Below, in pieces: positions 48,400-59,151 of a stretch of DNA of 64,000 bases. The stretch is taken from positions 16,187,001-16,251,000 of the forward strand of contig OY997594.1 of assembly GCA_963921825.1 (NCBI GenBank), read 5' to 3'. The stretch comes from Erodium maritimum (lineage: Eukaryota; Streptophyta; Magnoliopsida; Geraniales; Geraniaceae). Below the pieces are notes generated by a model. The model was not told the origin of the DNA and ran no database searches. It was given only the letters and a program-made list of their open reading frames with translations. A program made the translations under genes and the position numbers. The first letter of the stretch is position 1. The number at the start of each line of letters is the position of its first letter.

Positions 48400-50880
48400 C
48401 TTATACAGTTGATCATTCTTGACCAACGAAGGATATCCGTTGTTTATGTAGACATATTTATTGGAAGCGTATTTCAATGACGGATACATCCATAATCCAC
48501 GTTTGATGATGAAGTCCTGTGACCAAAGTTTAAGACCGAAGGAGTAAAACGTCCGTATATAAGATCACTCTTTTAGTCACGGATTCCATATGTCGATGAA
48601 TTAGACCACTTTTTCGACGGATGTCATTTTTCGGTGAAGAAGACCACCCTTCCGATGTATATAATCTGTGGTAAAAGATTGAACCGTACTGACAGATAAC
48701 ATATGTGGCTGAAGATTCCCGTACACCGACGAATGTTATACACTTCCATAGTATATAACTTACTAACAGATGATATCCGTAACTGAAGGTCGTACCAGAT
48801 CAACGGATGAAATCCGTGGCTGTAGGCCTTACCATACCGACATATATCGTATGTGACTAAAGACCAACACCCTTACTACATTGGTGGTTTGTATCAGTCA
48901 TCCAAATTTTATCCAAATTCAAACAAAAAAAATACTATTTAAAAATCTTATACCCGAACGTGCATATTACCCTGCATGTACCTGTGATGACAATCCAATA
49001 GTCTATGAGTACAAACTGTCGCATTTTTTATGCAAACAGTAATCAATTATTCAGTTGTTCAGTCACAACAACAAAATCAAATTATACAAACCATAAAACA
49101 AGGTTACGATCAAGTTCAAAATACATTACGACAACTCTAATCTGGACGAGTCGGTCTTCCATTTGTTGCGTAAGGTCTCCTCCCTCTATCTAGCTTGGTC
49201 CTCAAAAAAGGAGATCTGTGTATGCTGCTTAGCGAGGCGAACCTTAAACTCTTCCAGCTCCTTAGAGGAATTTCCAGACCTCGCATTGGAACAACCACTA
49301 CCCTCCACCTCCCTTACTATTGGGTGTTTGACTGTCTTTCTGATGCCCGACTACAATCGTCCCTCCTAATTTTTTTTTTATATTTTAGAATAGTTTGATG
49401 AGGGGTAGTTCTTGCTCCAAAGTCATTGACATCATCACATATGAGAATGAACCCTCACACTTGGTCACCTAAGACGTAGAGTACTTCTTCCGAGCTTCAT
49501 CCACAATCTTTATGGCCGCCACCTGAGATATAACGAGAAGTTGAATGAGGCTCAACAAGATGGACTATGTAAGAACTATATTTAACAATTAAATTCTATT
49601 CACATAACTAAAACAACGATAAAAGGGAATATGAAAACAATTTCGTTGTAGTTTTTTTAGTTTATCATAACACTTTCCATTGTCTTAAAAACACTTTCAA
49701 ACTCAAATGTTGATTATGGCATTAATACAATAAAATTAAATGGAACACATTATTTTTAAAATATACAAGACGCATACGAAATAGAATACATATCACTTGT
49801 AAAACGTTGTATTCGTTATCGTCATCAACTTTGTGGTACGCCTCGATTTAAGCATCACAGTGCGGAGTCAGTGAGGATCGTTTATGAATTTCTCGAGCCC
49901 GTTCACCGAGTGACGTACTCCCCCCGTAGTAACAGAGCTTGTTTTGCCCCCGCAATGTCTTACCATTGTTGATCAAGACCTTCAATTTGCAAAACATGTA
50001 ATTAGCAACAAAAAAAAACTTAACGCAGAGAATATGGAATGCGTAAAGTATTTGTACTATGAATGTGTCCGATTTGACGTGTTCGTGAAGCTATGTGAAC
50101 TTGTCCTCGTGGTGAATGAACTCGAGGTGCACTGGAACCTCAAGATTCAAGTTGTCGGGGATTTTGTGTTTGACCTCTCATTTTCCAATCCAACATTTAA
50201 TGTCGTGATTCCAATCCTTAAAGCGGCCTAAGGCCATTTCCATGATACGCTCTAGAAGCCCTTAGTGGTTAACCCCGCCCTAAAACTTGTACATGCATTG
50301 CGTAAAGGCAACACATTAGAAATAATATAAGAAACCGAAATAAATACCCTTACGTCAAAAAAAAAGTGTAATATACTCACATTGAGCTGAAAAAATAGCA
50401 ATTCCTTGTCGCTGTCATCCAACTTCCAAAAGGTTGGCTTGTCCATTGGCATGTAGTTACGAATTATGGAGCCAATGGTCCGCACAATATCTTTCTGCTC
50501 AAGATCACCTACGATTTGATGGCCATCCCACCCCAATTTAAATTTGGCTCATACCAAGTCCTTCAGGAATTGCTGAAGATTTTTCATCGTCACTGGTCCT
50601 CATTTGTTGGTCTTGGCCTTCACCGTCTATCCTTTCTCCATAAGCGTCGTCACTTCGGCATCCTCAAGCACATGCTTTGGGCAGCGTAAGCTCAAAGAAG
50701 TTGGATAAGTCTTGTTTGAGGAACATGCCTCACCAACTCTAGTGGAAGGGATCTAACATTCTCATACATGTCGAAAGGTGGGTGGGAAAGCAACAACTGA
50801 TTGTGAAGTAACCGAAATACTTCCCGATTCCGTTTGCGTTTCAGCAGGGCAAACCAAGAAATGGAGTAGGATAAAACGTT
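48400..50880 (-). mobile_element. Decayed second CACTA relative (ends lost)
   Basis: 48420-48890 contains degenerate GACGGATRYCAT / ACATCCGT repeats like those of the 13-kb CACTA. On the minus strand at about 49300-49140 the residues GCSNARSGNSSKELEEFKVRLAKQ match the intact element's GCSSARSVSSSEELEELKTRLADQ region. At 50536-50390, TIGSIIRNYMPMDKPTFWKL and DKELLFFQLN match its VIGSIVRTYIPMGQAYFHEV and KEVMFYQLS. Gene order and strand are the same as in the intact element. Stops and frame changes abound and no CACTA terminus was found, so this is a remnant of a distant family member. Confidence 0.72.
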
Positions 50881-51477
50881 CGGTATTTGGTTTTCCTTTT
50901 ACTCCAAAACTCATTTCGACATTCAGAAAAACAAACTAAATAGATTAAATGAAGCAAGACCATTTTGCAAGATTAAATACGTAATGATCACTTATCTAAA
51001 CCAGTTAAATTGAACCTAATTGAACTTTAATCATCAACCTAATTCTAAAATCAGTAACCTAATCGTGAACTTATTATAAACCAATTCAACTCAACCTAAT
51101 TGGACATAATGATCACAAATCTAAACCAATTCAATTCAACCTAGTTGAACTTAAAATCATTAACCTAATTATGAACTATTCTAAAATTAGTAACTTTACA
51201 ATCCTAAACGAAATCATACTTGGAGATGAACATGCTTTTGGATTATGCAATATTTCCTCACATAGAAAATCCACGATCTTTACTATTTCTATTAGTATTC
51301 AAGTAATCCAGCATCCACGTGAAGATGAACATGCTTTTAGATTATTTAATTCATACCTAATTTCAAGTAATTCTTAAATTATCCATCAATTCTAAATCCT
51401 TAAAATTGGAACTATAAAATCTCTAATATTGAATCCCCAAATTCCCATATCCATTCAAGATTATGAATCCATACAAT
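50881..51477. repeat. AT-rich with an imperfect ~120-bp duplication
   Basis: Words AACCTAATTGAACTT, CATTAACCTAATT and TAAACCAATTCAA recur at 50998-51080 and 51120-51195. GATGAACATGCTTTTRGATTAT occurs twice, in parts, at 51224 and 51324. No coding capacity. Confidence 0.5.
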
Positions 51478-51660
51478 ATCAGCACTTGTATATGTAAGGT
51501 ACCAGCACTTGTGTGTGTAAGGTACCAACACTTTGCATGAGGGGTACCAACACTTTACGCGCGTAACCAACATTGTGCACGCGCGAAATAGACACGTGTC
51601 GCCTTTCGGTGAGTTCGTAGTTTGCACAATAAGTGAGGTTTTTACTATATACCGTCCTTA
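51478..51660. mobile_element. Truncated end module of the TA-bounded foldback family
   Basis: Contains GGTACCAACACTT repeats, a CG-rich ACGCGCGTAACC part, CACGTGTCGCC, and the end word GTAGTTTGCACAATAAG, then abuts TATATATCCATATATA. It matches the right end at 55740-55943 in order and sequence. Confidence 0.6.
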
Positions 51661-51674
51661 TATATCCATATATA

Positions 51675-52271
51675 AGGGAAAATTCGGGTGCAAACCGAAA
51701 TTCAAGTGCAAATACAAACCAATCTGGGCCATTGGTTTAGGGATTAAACGACCACCGAAATTCAGGGGGGTGAGGGGTAATCGATTACGAAATTAATTAC
51801 AAAGATATGCATTAATGATTCTGTCATTAATAATCTTTGTTTAAATCTCAACCTTTGATTCCACGATCCAAGAGTCAAGGTTGATAGTTTGTATTACGTA
51901 CGAAAGATACAAGTTTGCACTCGAATCTTATCATATATATGATAACAATTATGTACAAACTTGTATATTTTGTACGAAATACAAACTTGTATATTTTGTA
52001 CGAAATACAAACTTGTATATTTTGTACGAAATACAAACTTGTATATTTTGTACGAAATACAAACTATCAATCTTGGCCCTTAGATCATGGAATCAAAGGT
52101 CCATATTTAAAAAAAATCATTAATGAAAAAATCATTAATGCATATCTTTGTAATTAATTTCGTAATCAATCAATCACCCCCTAAATTTCGGTGGCCGTTA
52201 GATCCCTTAAATTAATGGCCCAGATTGGTTTGTATTTCGCACCTGAATTTCAGTTTGTACCCGAAAGTTCC
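51675..52271. mobile_element. Foldback element with ~210-bp arms flanked by TA repeats
   Basis: Left arm from AGGGAAAATTCGGGTGCAAAC; right arm (reverse complement) from AGGAACTTTCGGGTACAAAC. The arms stay alignable for about 210 bp, including CAAACCAATCTGGGCCATT and AATTACAAAGATATGCATTA. The loop holds the 26-bp tandem array at 51954-52064. Left flank is TATATATCCATATATA; right flank is (TA)14. No coding. Confidence 0.8.
51954..52064. repeat. Four tandem 26-bp units in the loop of the foldback
   Basis: Unit TACAAACTTGTATATTTTGT plus ACGAAA, repeated four times exactly with a partial fifth. Each unit is itself partly palindromic (TACAAACTTGTA). Confidence 0.9.

Positions 52272-52299
<28 letters not shown>
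52272..52299. repeat. (TA)14 microsatellite
   Basis: Uninterrupted TA run exactly between two element ends. Confidence 0.95.
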
Positions 52300-52302
<3 letters not shown>

Positions 52303-52592
52303 TCGGTATCAAATGCGAACTCGTCCTTATTGTGCAAACTTCAGATTCACAAGAGGGCGACACGAGCCATTTTCACGCGCTCGCGCACAACTCTTGTTCA
52401 CACGTGCACAACTCCTGGTCACAATTGCACGCGCTCTGGTACTCCCCATGCAAAGCGCCGGTACCCCTCCATACAAATGCTGACATGTGTCATTTTCTCG
52501 CGCATACAAAGTGTTGGTACCAACGCGCAAGTGCTGGTACATATGGTACCAGCACCCATTTATATAAAGTACAAGCACTTGTGCATGTAATG

Positions 52593-55188
52593 TGTAAGAA
52601 CTGCCCCCGGTCTAACCGGTGGATTCTGGCGAAAGTGGACTTTTTGCCGGAAAAGTCAACCGATGACTCCGGGAGTCATTCGGGACCTTTCTGGGGCCCA
52701 AAAAGCTTAGCTGTCATTACGGTTAGCTTAGTTGGGCCGTTTCCTTTCAAATAACTATAATTTGGGAAAAGTCAATCTGGGGTCATTTTCGGTCAAACGC
52801 GATCCAATTAGAGACTAAACCTAATTAATTAATTGAGTTGGAATTTTTTGAATTAGAAATGGTCCCTATATGGACATGTGTCCATACTAGCTTAGAAGGG
52901 AGGAAATGAGTGCAAATTGACCTTTCTACCCTTAATGGTTGAACTTGAGAAGAGAAAGAGTGAGGAGGTAGTTTGGGGATCATTCTCTCTAGGTTTAAGA
53001 CACCAATTGGACCCATTTCAGCCCATTATTTCACTAGTGGCCGAAATTGTCAAGGGAGGAGAGAGAGAGAGAGAGAGAGGAGCTCCCATGGAAGCTTGAG
53101 GAAGAAGCAAGGAAAAGGAAGGGACTTTTTGCTCTTTTATACCCCAAATCACCTCAAAAACCACATTTTCTTCATCTACTCTTCATTACCAAGGTAATCA
53201 TCCAAACCATTTTCGTTTTTGGTTAAATTAGATTCATGGTTTTGATAGAGAAATGCTAGAAATGATTGAGTTTGAGGTTTGTTGGTGTTAGATGTTGGTT
53301 TGGGTGAAGAAATATGGAGTTGATGATGGAAATCACTTGATTTAAGTTGTTTTTGATGAAACCCATTGTGGGTATTGAAGTGCTGAAACTTTGGGTCAGT
53401 TTTTGGAGTTTTGGAGGTTCTTCAATGGAGGTTTGAGGTAGAAATTCGTGGAAAACGAAGTGGAAAAAGGAGGAAGAAGGGTCTGTCCAGACCGTCACGG
53501 AACGCCGCACAGACCGGGCCAAGTTCCGGCACGGAATGCCACACGGACCATGCCAGGTCCCGGGTCGGCGTGCCGCGCGGACCGTGTCTGGTTCCGGGCC
53601 GGTGTGCTGCACGGGCCGGGTCAAATCCCGGGCCGTTTCGGTTTCGGGCCTGTGGGCCACCCGGTTTGGGACTCATTCCGGCCCATTTCCCATTTTAGCC
53701 CAGGTTGGACTTTCGGGCTTAGTTTAATTGTTTCTCGTTAAGAACGCAACTGTTATGGTATTGATTCGAGTATTGTTTTGTGATCCAAGACTTTGGACCC
53801 GAGCTCGACGGAGGATGAGACCCTTGGACATCGTGAAGTGACGAGGAGGAAGGTAGTCAGGTCGTCCGCAACTAGGATTGGATTGCTTCTGAGGTAGGGA
53901 AAGTAGCGAATACTGGTTTAATTACAGAAAGTTACTAGTATGCATGTAGGTTGCGAATACATGATTTTATTATTAGAATTGCATGATTAAGATGTGAGGA
54001 ACGAGTGAAATGAGGGATAGCTTACAAGCCATGTCGAGCCGTAAGTTTGGGATTGTCGTGCTGTAGAAATGCATGCGGGCCATGTCGAGCCCTTAGGTTG
54101 CGTGTTGATTGAAATGCCATGATCTATGATTGAAATTCATGATGCGTGAATTAGTCGTTGATTAGATTGAGAATCATGATTTGGTATACTCGGTGTAGCA
54201 TGTTGTTGCTATGTTTAGACAAGTGTGTCATGCGTGATGTGATGTGAACCATTGGTTGTGATATGATCGGGTGAGTGATAGACTGATGTGTTGTGTTATG
54301 GTGAGTTGGCTCGGTTGGTATACCGTGGTCGAACTATGGCATTATGATGCGTGTTATTCTCTTGATGTGTGTCCCAAGAGGAGGTGTACTCGGTATGATA
54401 CCTACACCGAGGGAGTGTGTCGGTGTAGGGTATATAGACCGAGGATGGTGTGATCATTACCCCGATGCTGTGTGGTCCGGGAAGACGTACGACCGAGGTA
54501 TGTACCGGTCTGGTACGTGTTGTGAGTGATGCCCCGAGTCTGTGTGACGGGAAGACGTCCGACCGATGGATATGCCGGTCAAGGATGTGCCCCGAGTCTA
54601 AGTGACGGGAAGATATCGGGACCAAAGCTGTGTGGTCCGGTACGATATAAGTGGGACGGCTATGTGCATTCGGTGATGTTGGAGACTGCTGTACGGGACA
54701 TGTGTCTGTTCTGCTGTGTGTTGCATGCTTGATGATTGGTTGTGTGCGATGTTTTAAGTGTGGTTATGATCTTGTGAGAGTGTTTAGTGATTGGTGCATT
54801 TCCGTGGACGTTGTGATTTGCTATGCCTTGCTAGTATGCCCTAATTGGACGGTTACTCGTGGTGGTGAACGGATGTTCATAACCTTAACTACTTTTCCTA
54901 CTGAGCGAAAGCTCACCCCTTTACCTTGTTGTTTTACAGGTCTTGAGCGGGATCTGTGCTAGCAGGATTCTCGGCGCTTGGGAGCTAAAGAGGGTCTTGT
55001 CTAGTGTCATCTAAAGACGTGCAATTATTTTTGAACTTACTTTTTATTACTGGATTTATGAGCTATTGACTCTTTTTTATCGGATTATTATTATTGTTGG
55101 AACTTAATTCTTTCAAAATTTCCTTTTATTATTTATTACTTTAAGTTCACGTCTCGAGTCCGGTCAAAACTGGATTTGGGGCGTGACA
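52593..55188 (+). mobile_element. Solo LTR, copy C (2596 bp)
   Basis: Begins TGTAAGAACTGCCCCCGG and ends GGATTTGGGGCGTGACA, with a perfect 5-bp duplication TAATG (52588-52592, 55189-55193). No retrotransposon genes inside. Shared landmarks: donor-like AAG/GTAATC at 53193/53194 (601 bp from the 5' end), CTACTGAGCGAAAGCTCA at 54898-54915, acceptor-like TTTACAG/G at 54939/54940 (249 bp from the 3' end), a GC-rich block at 53485-53690 and tandem CCCCGAGTCTGTGTGACGGG-like units at 54460-54640. A (GA)n tract at about 53060-53080 lies in the presumed first exon. Its insertion site is itself inside another repeat. Confidence 0.9.
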
Positions 55189-55379
55189 TAATGTACCAGC
55201 ACTACCCCTTATGCAAGGAGCTAGTACCTTCGATACAGTGTTGACACGTGTCCTTCTCCGCACATGCAAAGTGCTAGTACGTGGCACCACCACAACCATG
55301 CATGGTGGTACCAACACCCATGTATATAAAGTACCAGAACATGTGTATGTAACGTACCAATACTTGTGTATGTGACACA

Positions 55380-55740
55380 GTCCGTATCATAGACGTATTG
55401 ATGCGGCAGTTGAAGAACCCTAAAAAGAGTCAATGTTAGAATTCGACAAAACCCTGGCAATTTTTGGGTCAAAACGGCCTCCCGAGCAATACACATTGCT
55501 ATGATATGATGTACGATGTTTTTCGACCATCCGAGGTAATCTTGGGGGTCAAATTCATACTTTTCGAGAACGGGGTGTTTTTTCTGCTTTATTTTGGGGT
55601 TTTCAGATTCCATTTATTCATTTTAGGACTTTTCGATTAGTGTCCTTATTGTATTAGTACGTTGGGGTTTAGTTTTGCTGTTTAAACATATGAGGGTTTG
55701 ATTATAAATCATTTTTTTCTGAATTAATAAACACAATACC
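55380..55740. other. Non-repetitive segment inside the TA-bounded element
   Basis: This stretch separates the two repetitive arms. The minus strand is open for VLEKYEFDPQDYLGWSK and VHHIIAMCIAREAVLTQKLP before frame loss. I do not recognise it. It could be a captured host or transposon fragment. The + strand looks like a 3' UTR (T-rich, with AATTAATAAACAC near 55725). Confidence 0.35.
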
Positions 55741-55967
55741 AGCACTTGTGCATGTAATGTACCAACACTTGTGTGTGTAAGGTACCAGTACTTTTCATGA
55801 GCGTATCAGTATTGTGCGCGCTCGCAACCAACACTCTGTTCGCACGTGAACAACACTATATGCGCGCGCACGAATAGGTCACGTGTCGCCTTCTTGTGAG
55901 TTCGTAGTTTGCACAATAAGGGCTGTTTTTATTGTATACCGTCTATATATATATATATACATATATA

Positions 55968-56201
55968 CAGGGACTATTAAGTACAAACCTATTTTCAAGT
56001 AAGAACGTAGAACCAATCCGGGCCATTGATTACCTAAATCGAATGTTCACCAAACTTCAGGGGTGGTGGTGATTGATTACGAAATCAATTACAAGATTTA
56101 CATTCATTACAAAGATATGCATTAGATTTGGGTCTTTAATTCCACGATCCAAGGGCCCAGATTAATAGTTATACGTTCTAAAGAAGTTGTGAGGTTTGTA
56201 C
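55968..56201. mobile_element. Short TA-bounded element related to the 51675 foldback
   Basis: Carries the same words as one arm of the 51675-52271 foldback (CCAATCCGGGCCATTGATT, TGATTGATTACGAAAT, AAAGATATGCATTA, TCCACGATCCAAGGGCC), ends in GAGGTTTGTAC, and is bordered by TATATA on both sides. Only one arm is complete. Confidence 0.6.
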
Positions 56202-56217
56202 TATATATATATATATA

Positions 56218-56220
<3 letters not shown>

Positions 56221-56312
<92 letters not shown>
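56221..56312. repeat. (GATA)23 microsatellite
   Basis: Perfect tetranucleotide run of 92 bp, joined to a TA run on its left and to the end of another TA-bounded element on its right. Confidence 0.97.
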
Positions 56313-56314
56313 TA

Positions 56315-56785
56315 GCTATCCAGTAAAAACCACCTTATCGTGCAAACTACAAACCAATCTAAGCCACAAGATGCGGTCAAAGTGACGTCAGCAGAGCGCG
56401 CGCGATGCTGACACGTGACCGCTTTGCGCGCGCCTCTGCCCGCGCGCGTGCGCGTGTTGACCACGCACGCGCGGGGGTGCTGATAGTTTGCGCGCACGAT
56501 GCTGATAGTTTAGCACAAATGCAAACTATTAGCACTGTGCGCGCAAACTATCAGCACCGTGCTGCGCAACCTATCAGTACTGTGCGCGCGCGCACCAGCA
56601 GCGCGCGCGCCCACGTGTCAGCACCTGGTGAGTTCGTAGTTTGCACAATAAGGTGCGGTGTTTTATATATTTATTTCCCACGTGTCAACATCTGGCGCGC
56701 TCTGCTGACATCACTTTGGGGGATCCTATGGCTCAGATTGGTTCGTAGTTTGCACAATAAGGGGTGGTTTGTACCTGATACCAAA

Positions 56786-56787
<2 letters not shown>
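56315..56787. mobile_element. TA/GATA-bounded element with CG-alternating core
   Basis: Left GCTATCCAGTAAAAACCACC...GTGCAAACTACAAACCAATC in parts; right (reverse complement) GGTTTGGTATCAGG...GTGCAAACTACGAACCAATC. Inverted arms of about 80 bp include GTGACGTCAGCAGAGCGCGC. The core (56395-56620) is very rich in CGCGCG/GTGCGCG and in GCTGATAGTTTGCGCGC words, unlike the AT-rich surroundings. A second internal end word (GTAGTTTGCACAATAAGG) at 56636 suggests one element nested in another. Confidence 0.65.

Positions 56788-56845
<58 letters not shown>
56788..56845. repeat. (TA)29 microsatellite
   Basis: 58-bp uninterrupted TA run exactly between two element ends. Confidence 0.95.
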
Positions 56846-56848
<3 letters not shown>

Positions 56849-57475
56849 AAGCTTTCGGGTACAAACTCTTTTTATGGTACAAACTTGCGAACCAATTTGG
56901 TTCATTGGATATAAGCCATATGGCAGCATCCTAGATAGTGAGCATTTATTTTTTATTTTTCCAATTTCGCTAATTTATTCATTCCCGCTTCGTTTCAATT
57001 CCAATTTTATTTTATTTTTACCATTATTTTTATTTTTCCAAGAGCTATCTATAGAGATGCATATTGAATATATTTTGAGCAATAATAATAATAATAGGAT
57101 AAGTCTAACGTAATTTTAAATCGGAAATGTAAACTGTAGAAATAAAATGTAATTACATTTTATTTTAGCGATATTACATTTCATTTCTACATATTTACAT
57201 TTCATTTCTGCAGATTTACAAACTGTGTTCATCCGATTTATAATTACGTTGGACTTATCCTATTTTTATTTTTTGTGCTTCAAATATATTCAATATGCAT
57301 CTCTATGGATAGCCCTTCGAAAAACAAAAATAATGGTGTAAGAATGAAAAAATCCGGAACTGAAACGAAGCGGGAATGAATAAATTAGCGAAATTGGAAA
57401 AAAATAAATGCTAATTATCTAGGATGCTGCCATGTGGCTTATTATCCAATGAACCAAAATGATTCGCAAGCGGAA
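56846..57475. mobile_element. Long AT-rich foldback, ~270-bp arms
   Basis: Left arm from TTGCGAACCAATTTGGTTCA (56882), right arm ending in its complement near 57470. Matching landmarks are GGCAGCATCCTAGATA, TTTCGCTAATTTATTCATTC, AGAGATGCATATTGAATATA and AGGATAAGTC. The centre is about 57150. The outer left end (GGGAAGCTTTCGGGTACAAAC) is of the TA-bounded type. The transcript would form a near-continuous hairpin, a potential small-RNA source. Confidence 0.8.
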
Positions 57476-58019
57476 TTTAATGCATATTGAATATATTTTT
57501 ATTTTTCCAAGAGCTATCTCTTTAATACTACTGTATTTTTCCAAGACAGGAGGAATTTATGCGTCGTATGGGAGTTGCAACTAGTTCTGGCTAAGTTTTA
57601 GTAAGTATTTTGGACTACCATTGGATCGTGCTTCTAGTTCTAAGTTTTTCTGGATCTATTTCAATTTAACTTATATATGTATTAGAAGTGTCGAGAACAT
57701 ATACATTATGTTTGTTGGTTAAATTATGCAAGGTTAACTAATTGGTATTGTAAGTTTTATATAAGGAAAAAACGGAATTGATGCTCAAGGTTTTGAGCAA
57801 TTTGGTTTTTATTTGTTTAGGTAATTATATACCTTCACTGACGGATGCGCCCATCATCAATGGTGATTAGGACCTTGTCGACGGATAAATAAGCTTTCCC
57901 TACAGTTGTTATATTTGCCCAATGTGGTTTTATCATTCACCGACATATGACATATATGTGTCTGAAGTTCTTCAACCCTACCCGATAGATAAAATTTCTA
58001 ATTTGGCGTTTACATAACC
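57476..58019. other. AT-rich, with CACTA-like subterminal repeats at 57835-58000
   Basis: 57476-57830 has no recognised feature. 57835-58000 carries CTGACGGATGCGCCCATC, GTCGACGGATAAAT and CACCGACATATGACATATAT words, like the degenerate repeats at 48420-48890. It is probably a CACTA end fragment. Confidence 0.45.
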
Positions 58020-58860
58020 TCTCTTTGGATTCTATTTTGAATCCGAGGATGCTTGTGCATGGGTCCATGGTAATGATCTCTGGTGCTTTGATATCCATCT
58101 TTTCCTCCTTGGGGACATGGACCCCATGGCTAGGGAATTTCTAGCTTTAAACGGCCTGCAGCTATGGGTGCATGCCCATGGTCTCCCACCGCTAGTTTGG
58201 ACAAAGACGACTAGGGAAACCATTGAAACTACCCTAGGGACATGCGTGGAGGTCCCGTGTGATCAGTGAGGCCTCATCTGAGGAGGGTGATAAGAATACG
58301 ATTCTGATATCCTATGGAGCGCCATCTCCGGAGAAACCTGGTGCTATGGTTCAAAGAATTTTGAGATCCTGTCCAGGTCTCCCTAACATATACCAAGCTT
58401 CCCACATTCTGCTTCAATTGTGGGCGGATTGGACATATGGCTCGGAGGTGTGACCAGGAAGTGATCGTAACTCCATGCTTTAACAACTCACTGTTGGAAT
58501 TTCATAAGGACCTGAAGGCCAAGTAATATGTGATAGACTGGGACGCCAACGAATCCCTGGTTATCCTGACATGATTTGGACCTTTGACCTTGCAAATTGT
58601 ACCTAAGGTCGCCTCTCACGGGGCTAGGGCCCGATAGTAACCCCGAACATTGTACATAACGGTATAGAGGCACAGGTTAGTAATCCAGGATGGACAAGGG
58701 ATCCCGGCTGGAAAAACTTAGTATCCGGTCAAGCCTCAAGAAGCGGGAAGACTGTACCCTTGAGAAACTCCTCAATTGGAGTTGAAGAGGGGTCAGTTGA
58801 AGAACCCCGTGAAGTTCAGGTGAGGACTGGGAAACAGTCTCGCTAGGAGGAATGGTGAAG
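58020..58860 (+). pseudogene. DUF4283/zinc-knuckle gene, broken, followed by 3' UTR and poly(A)
   Basis: The + strand shows LQLWVHAHGLPPLVWTK and ETIETTLGTCVEVP (DUF4283 C-terminal half). After frame changes comes a perfect CCHC knuckle CFNCGRIGHMARRC (58410-58451). Further on are PGWTRDPGWKNLVSGQASR and VEEPREVQVRTGKQSR, matching DPGWKKFVIGQ at 42720. Several stops and shifts make it dead. After about 58860 a 280-bp 3' UTR ends with AATAAAATC (59120) and an A run at 59143-59151. No reverse transcriptase follows. Confidence 0.7.
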
Positions 58861-59151
58861 AATCATGGTTTCAGGGATATACCTTGAGAGAGTTTCTTGG
58901 TGAAAGTCATTCCACGATGTACTTAGGAGTTCAAGTTCGGTCGTACCTCACATGGTCTTATGCCGCGTTTGGCCAATACCATAAACAGTTCTCGCTAGTC
59001 CTGTCTTCCAACCCCCACCTTCTTACATGTCTATATGACGATTATATTGTCTTAGAGTTATGTATTATGATTCTTTCAGGATTTTTTTTACTTGTATTGA
59101 CTCTCGTATTTTGATTATTAATAAAATCTGCAATTTTTAAGTAAAAAAAAA

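Larger units (their letters stand above)
52300..55943. mobile_element. TA-bounded long-inverted-repeat element, interrupted by solo LTR C and carrying a unique segment
   Basis: Left end GACTCGGTATCAAATGCGAAC...CCTTATTGTGCAAACTTC in parts; right end (reverse complement) GACGGTATACAATAAAAAC...CCCTTATTGTGCAAACTAC. Both then run into GGGCGACACG / AGGCGACACG, CG-rich stretches and repeated GTGCTGGTACC words. Solo LTR C sits at 52593-55188. Without it the element is about 1.05 kb, with a non-repetitive centre at about 55380-55740. Flanks are (TA)14 and TATATATATATATATA. Confidence 0.7.

Noticed and set aside
51954..52064. Regular 26-bp direct repeats that could be mistaken for a CRISPR-like array
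   Set aside because: The units are directly adjacent with no spacers, are AT-rich, lie in the loop of a eukaryotic foldback element, and no cas-like gene is near.
53411..53741. Several overlapping GC-rich ORFs in solo LTR C, with similar ones at 16122-16459 in copy A
   Set aside because: They come from the GC palindrome block, are open in many frames at once, differ between LTR copies and have no motif.
56405..56914. Long open frames through 56405-56914 and 56201-56497
   Set aside because: They translate microsatellite DNA (alternating Tyr/Ile from TA, and YLSI repeats from GATA) and CG-rich repeats; they are open only because these repeats lack stops.
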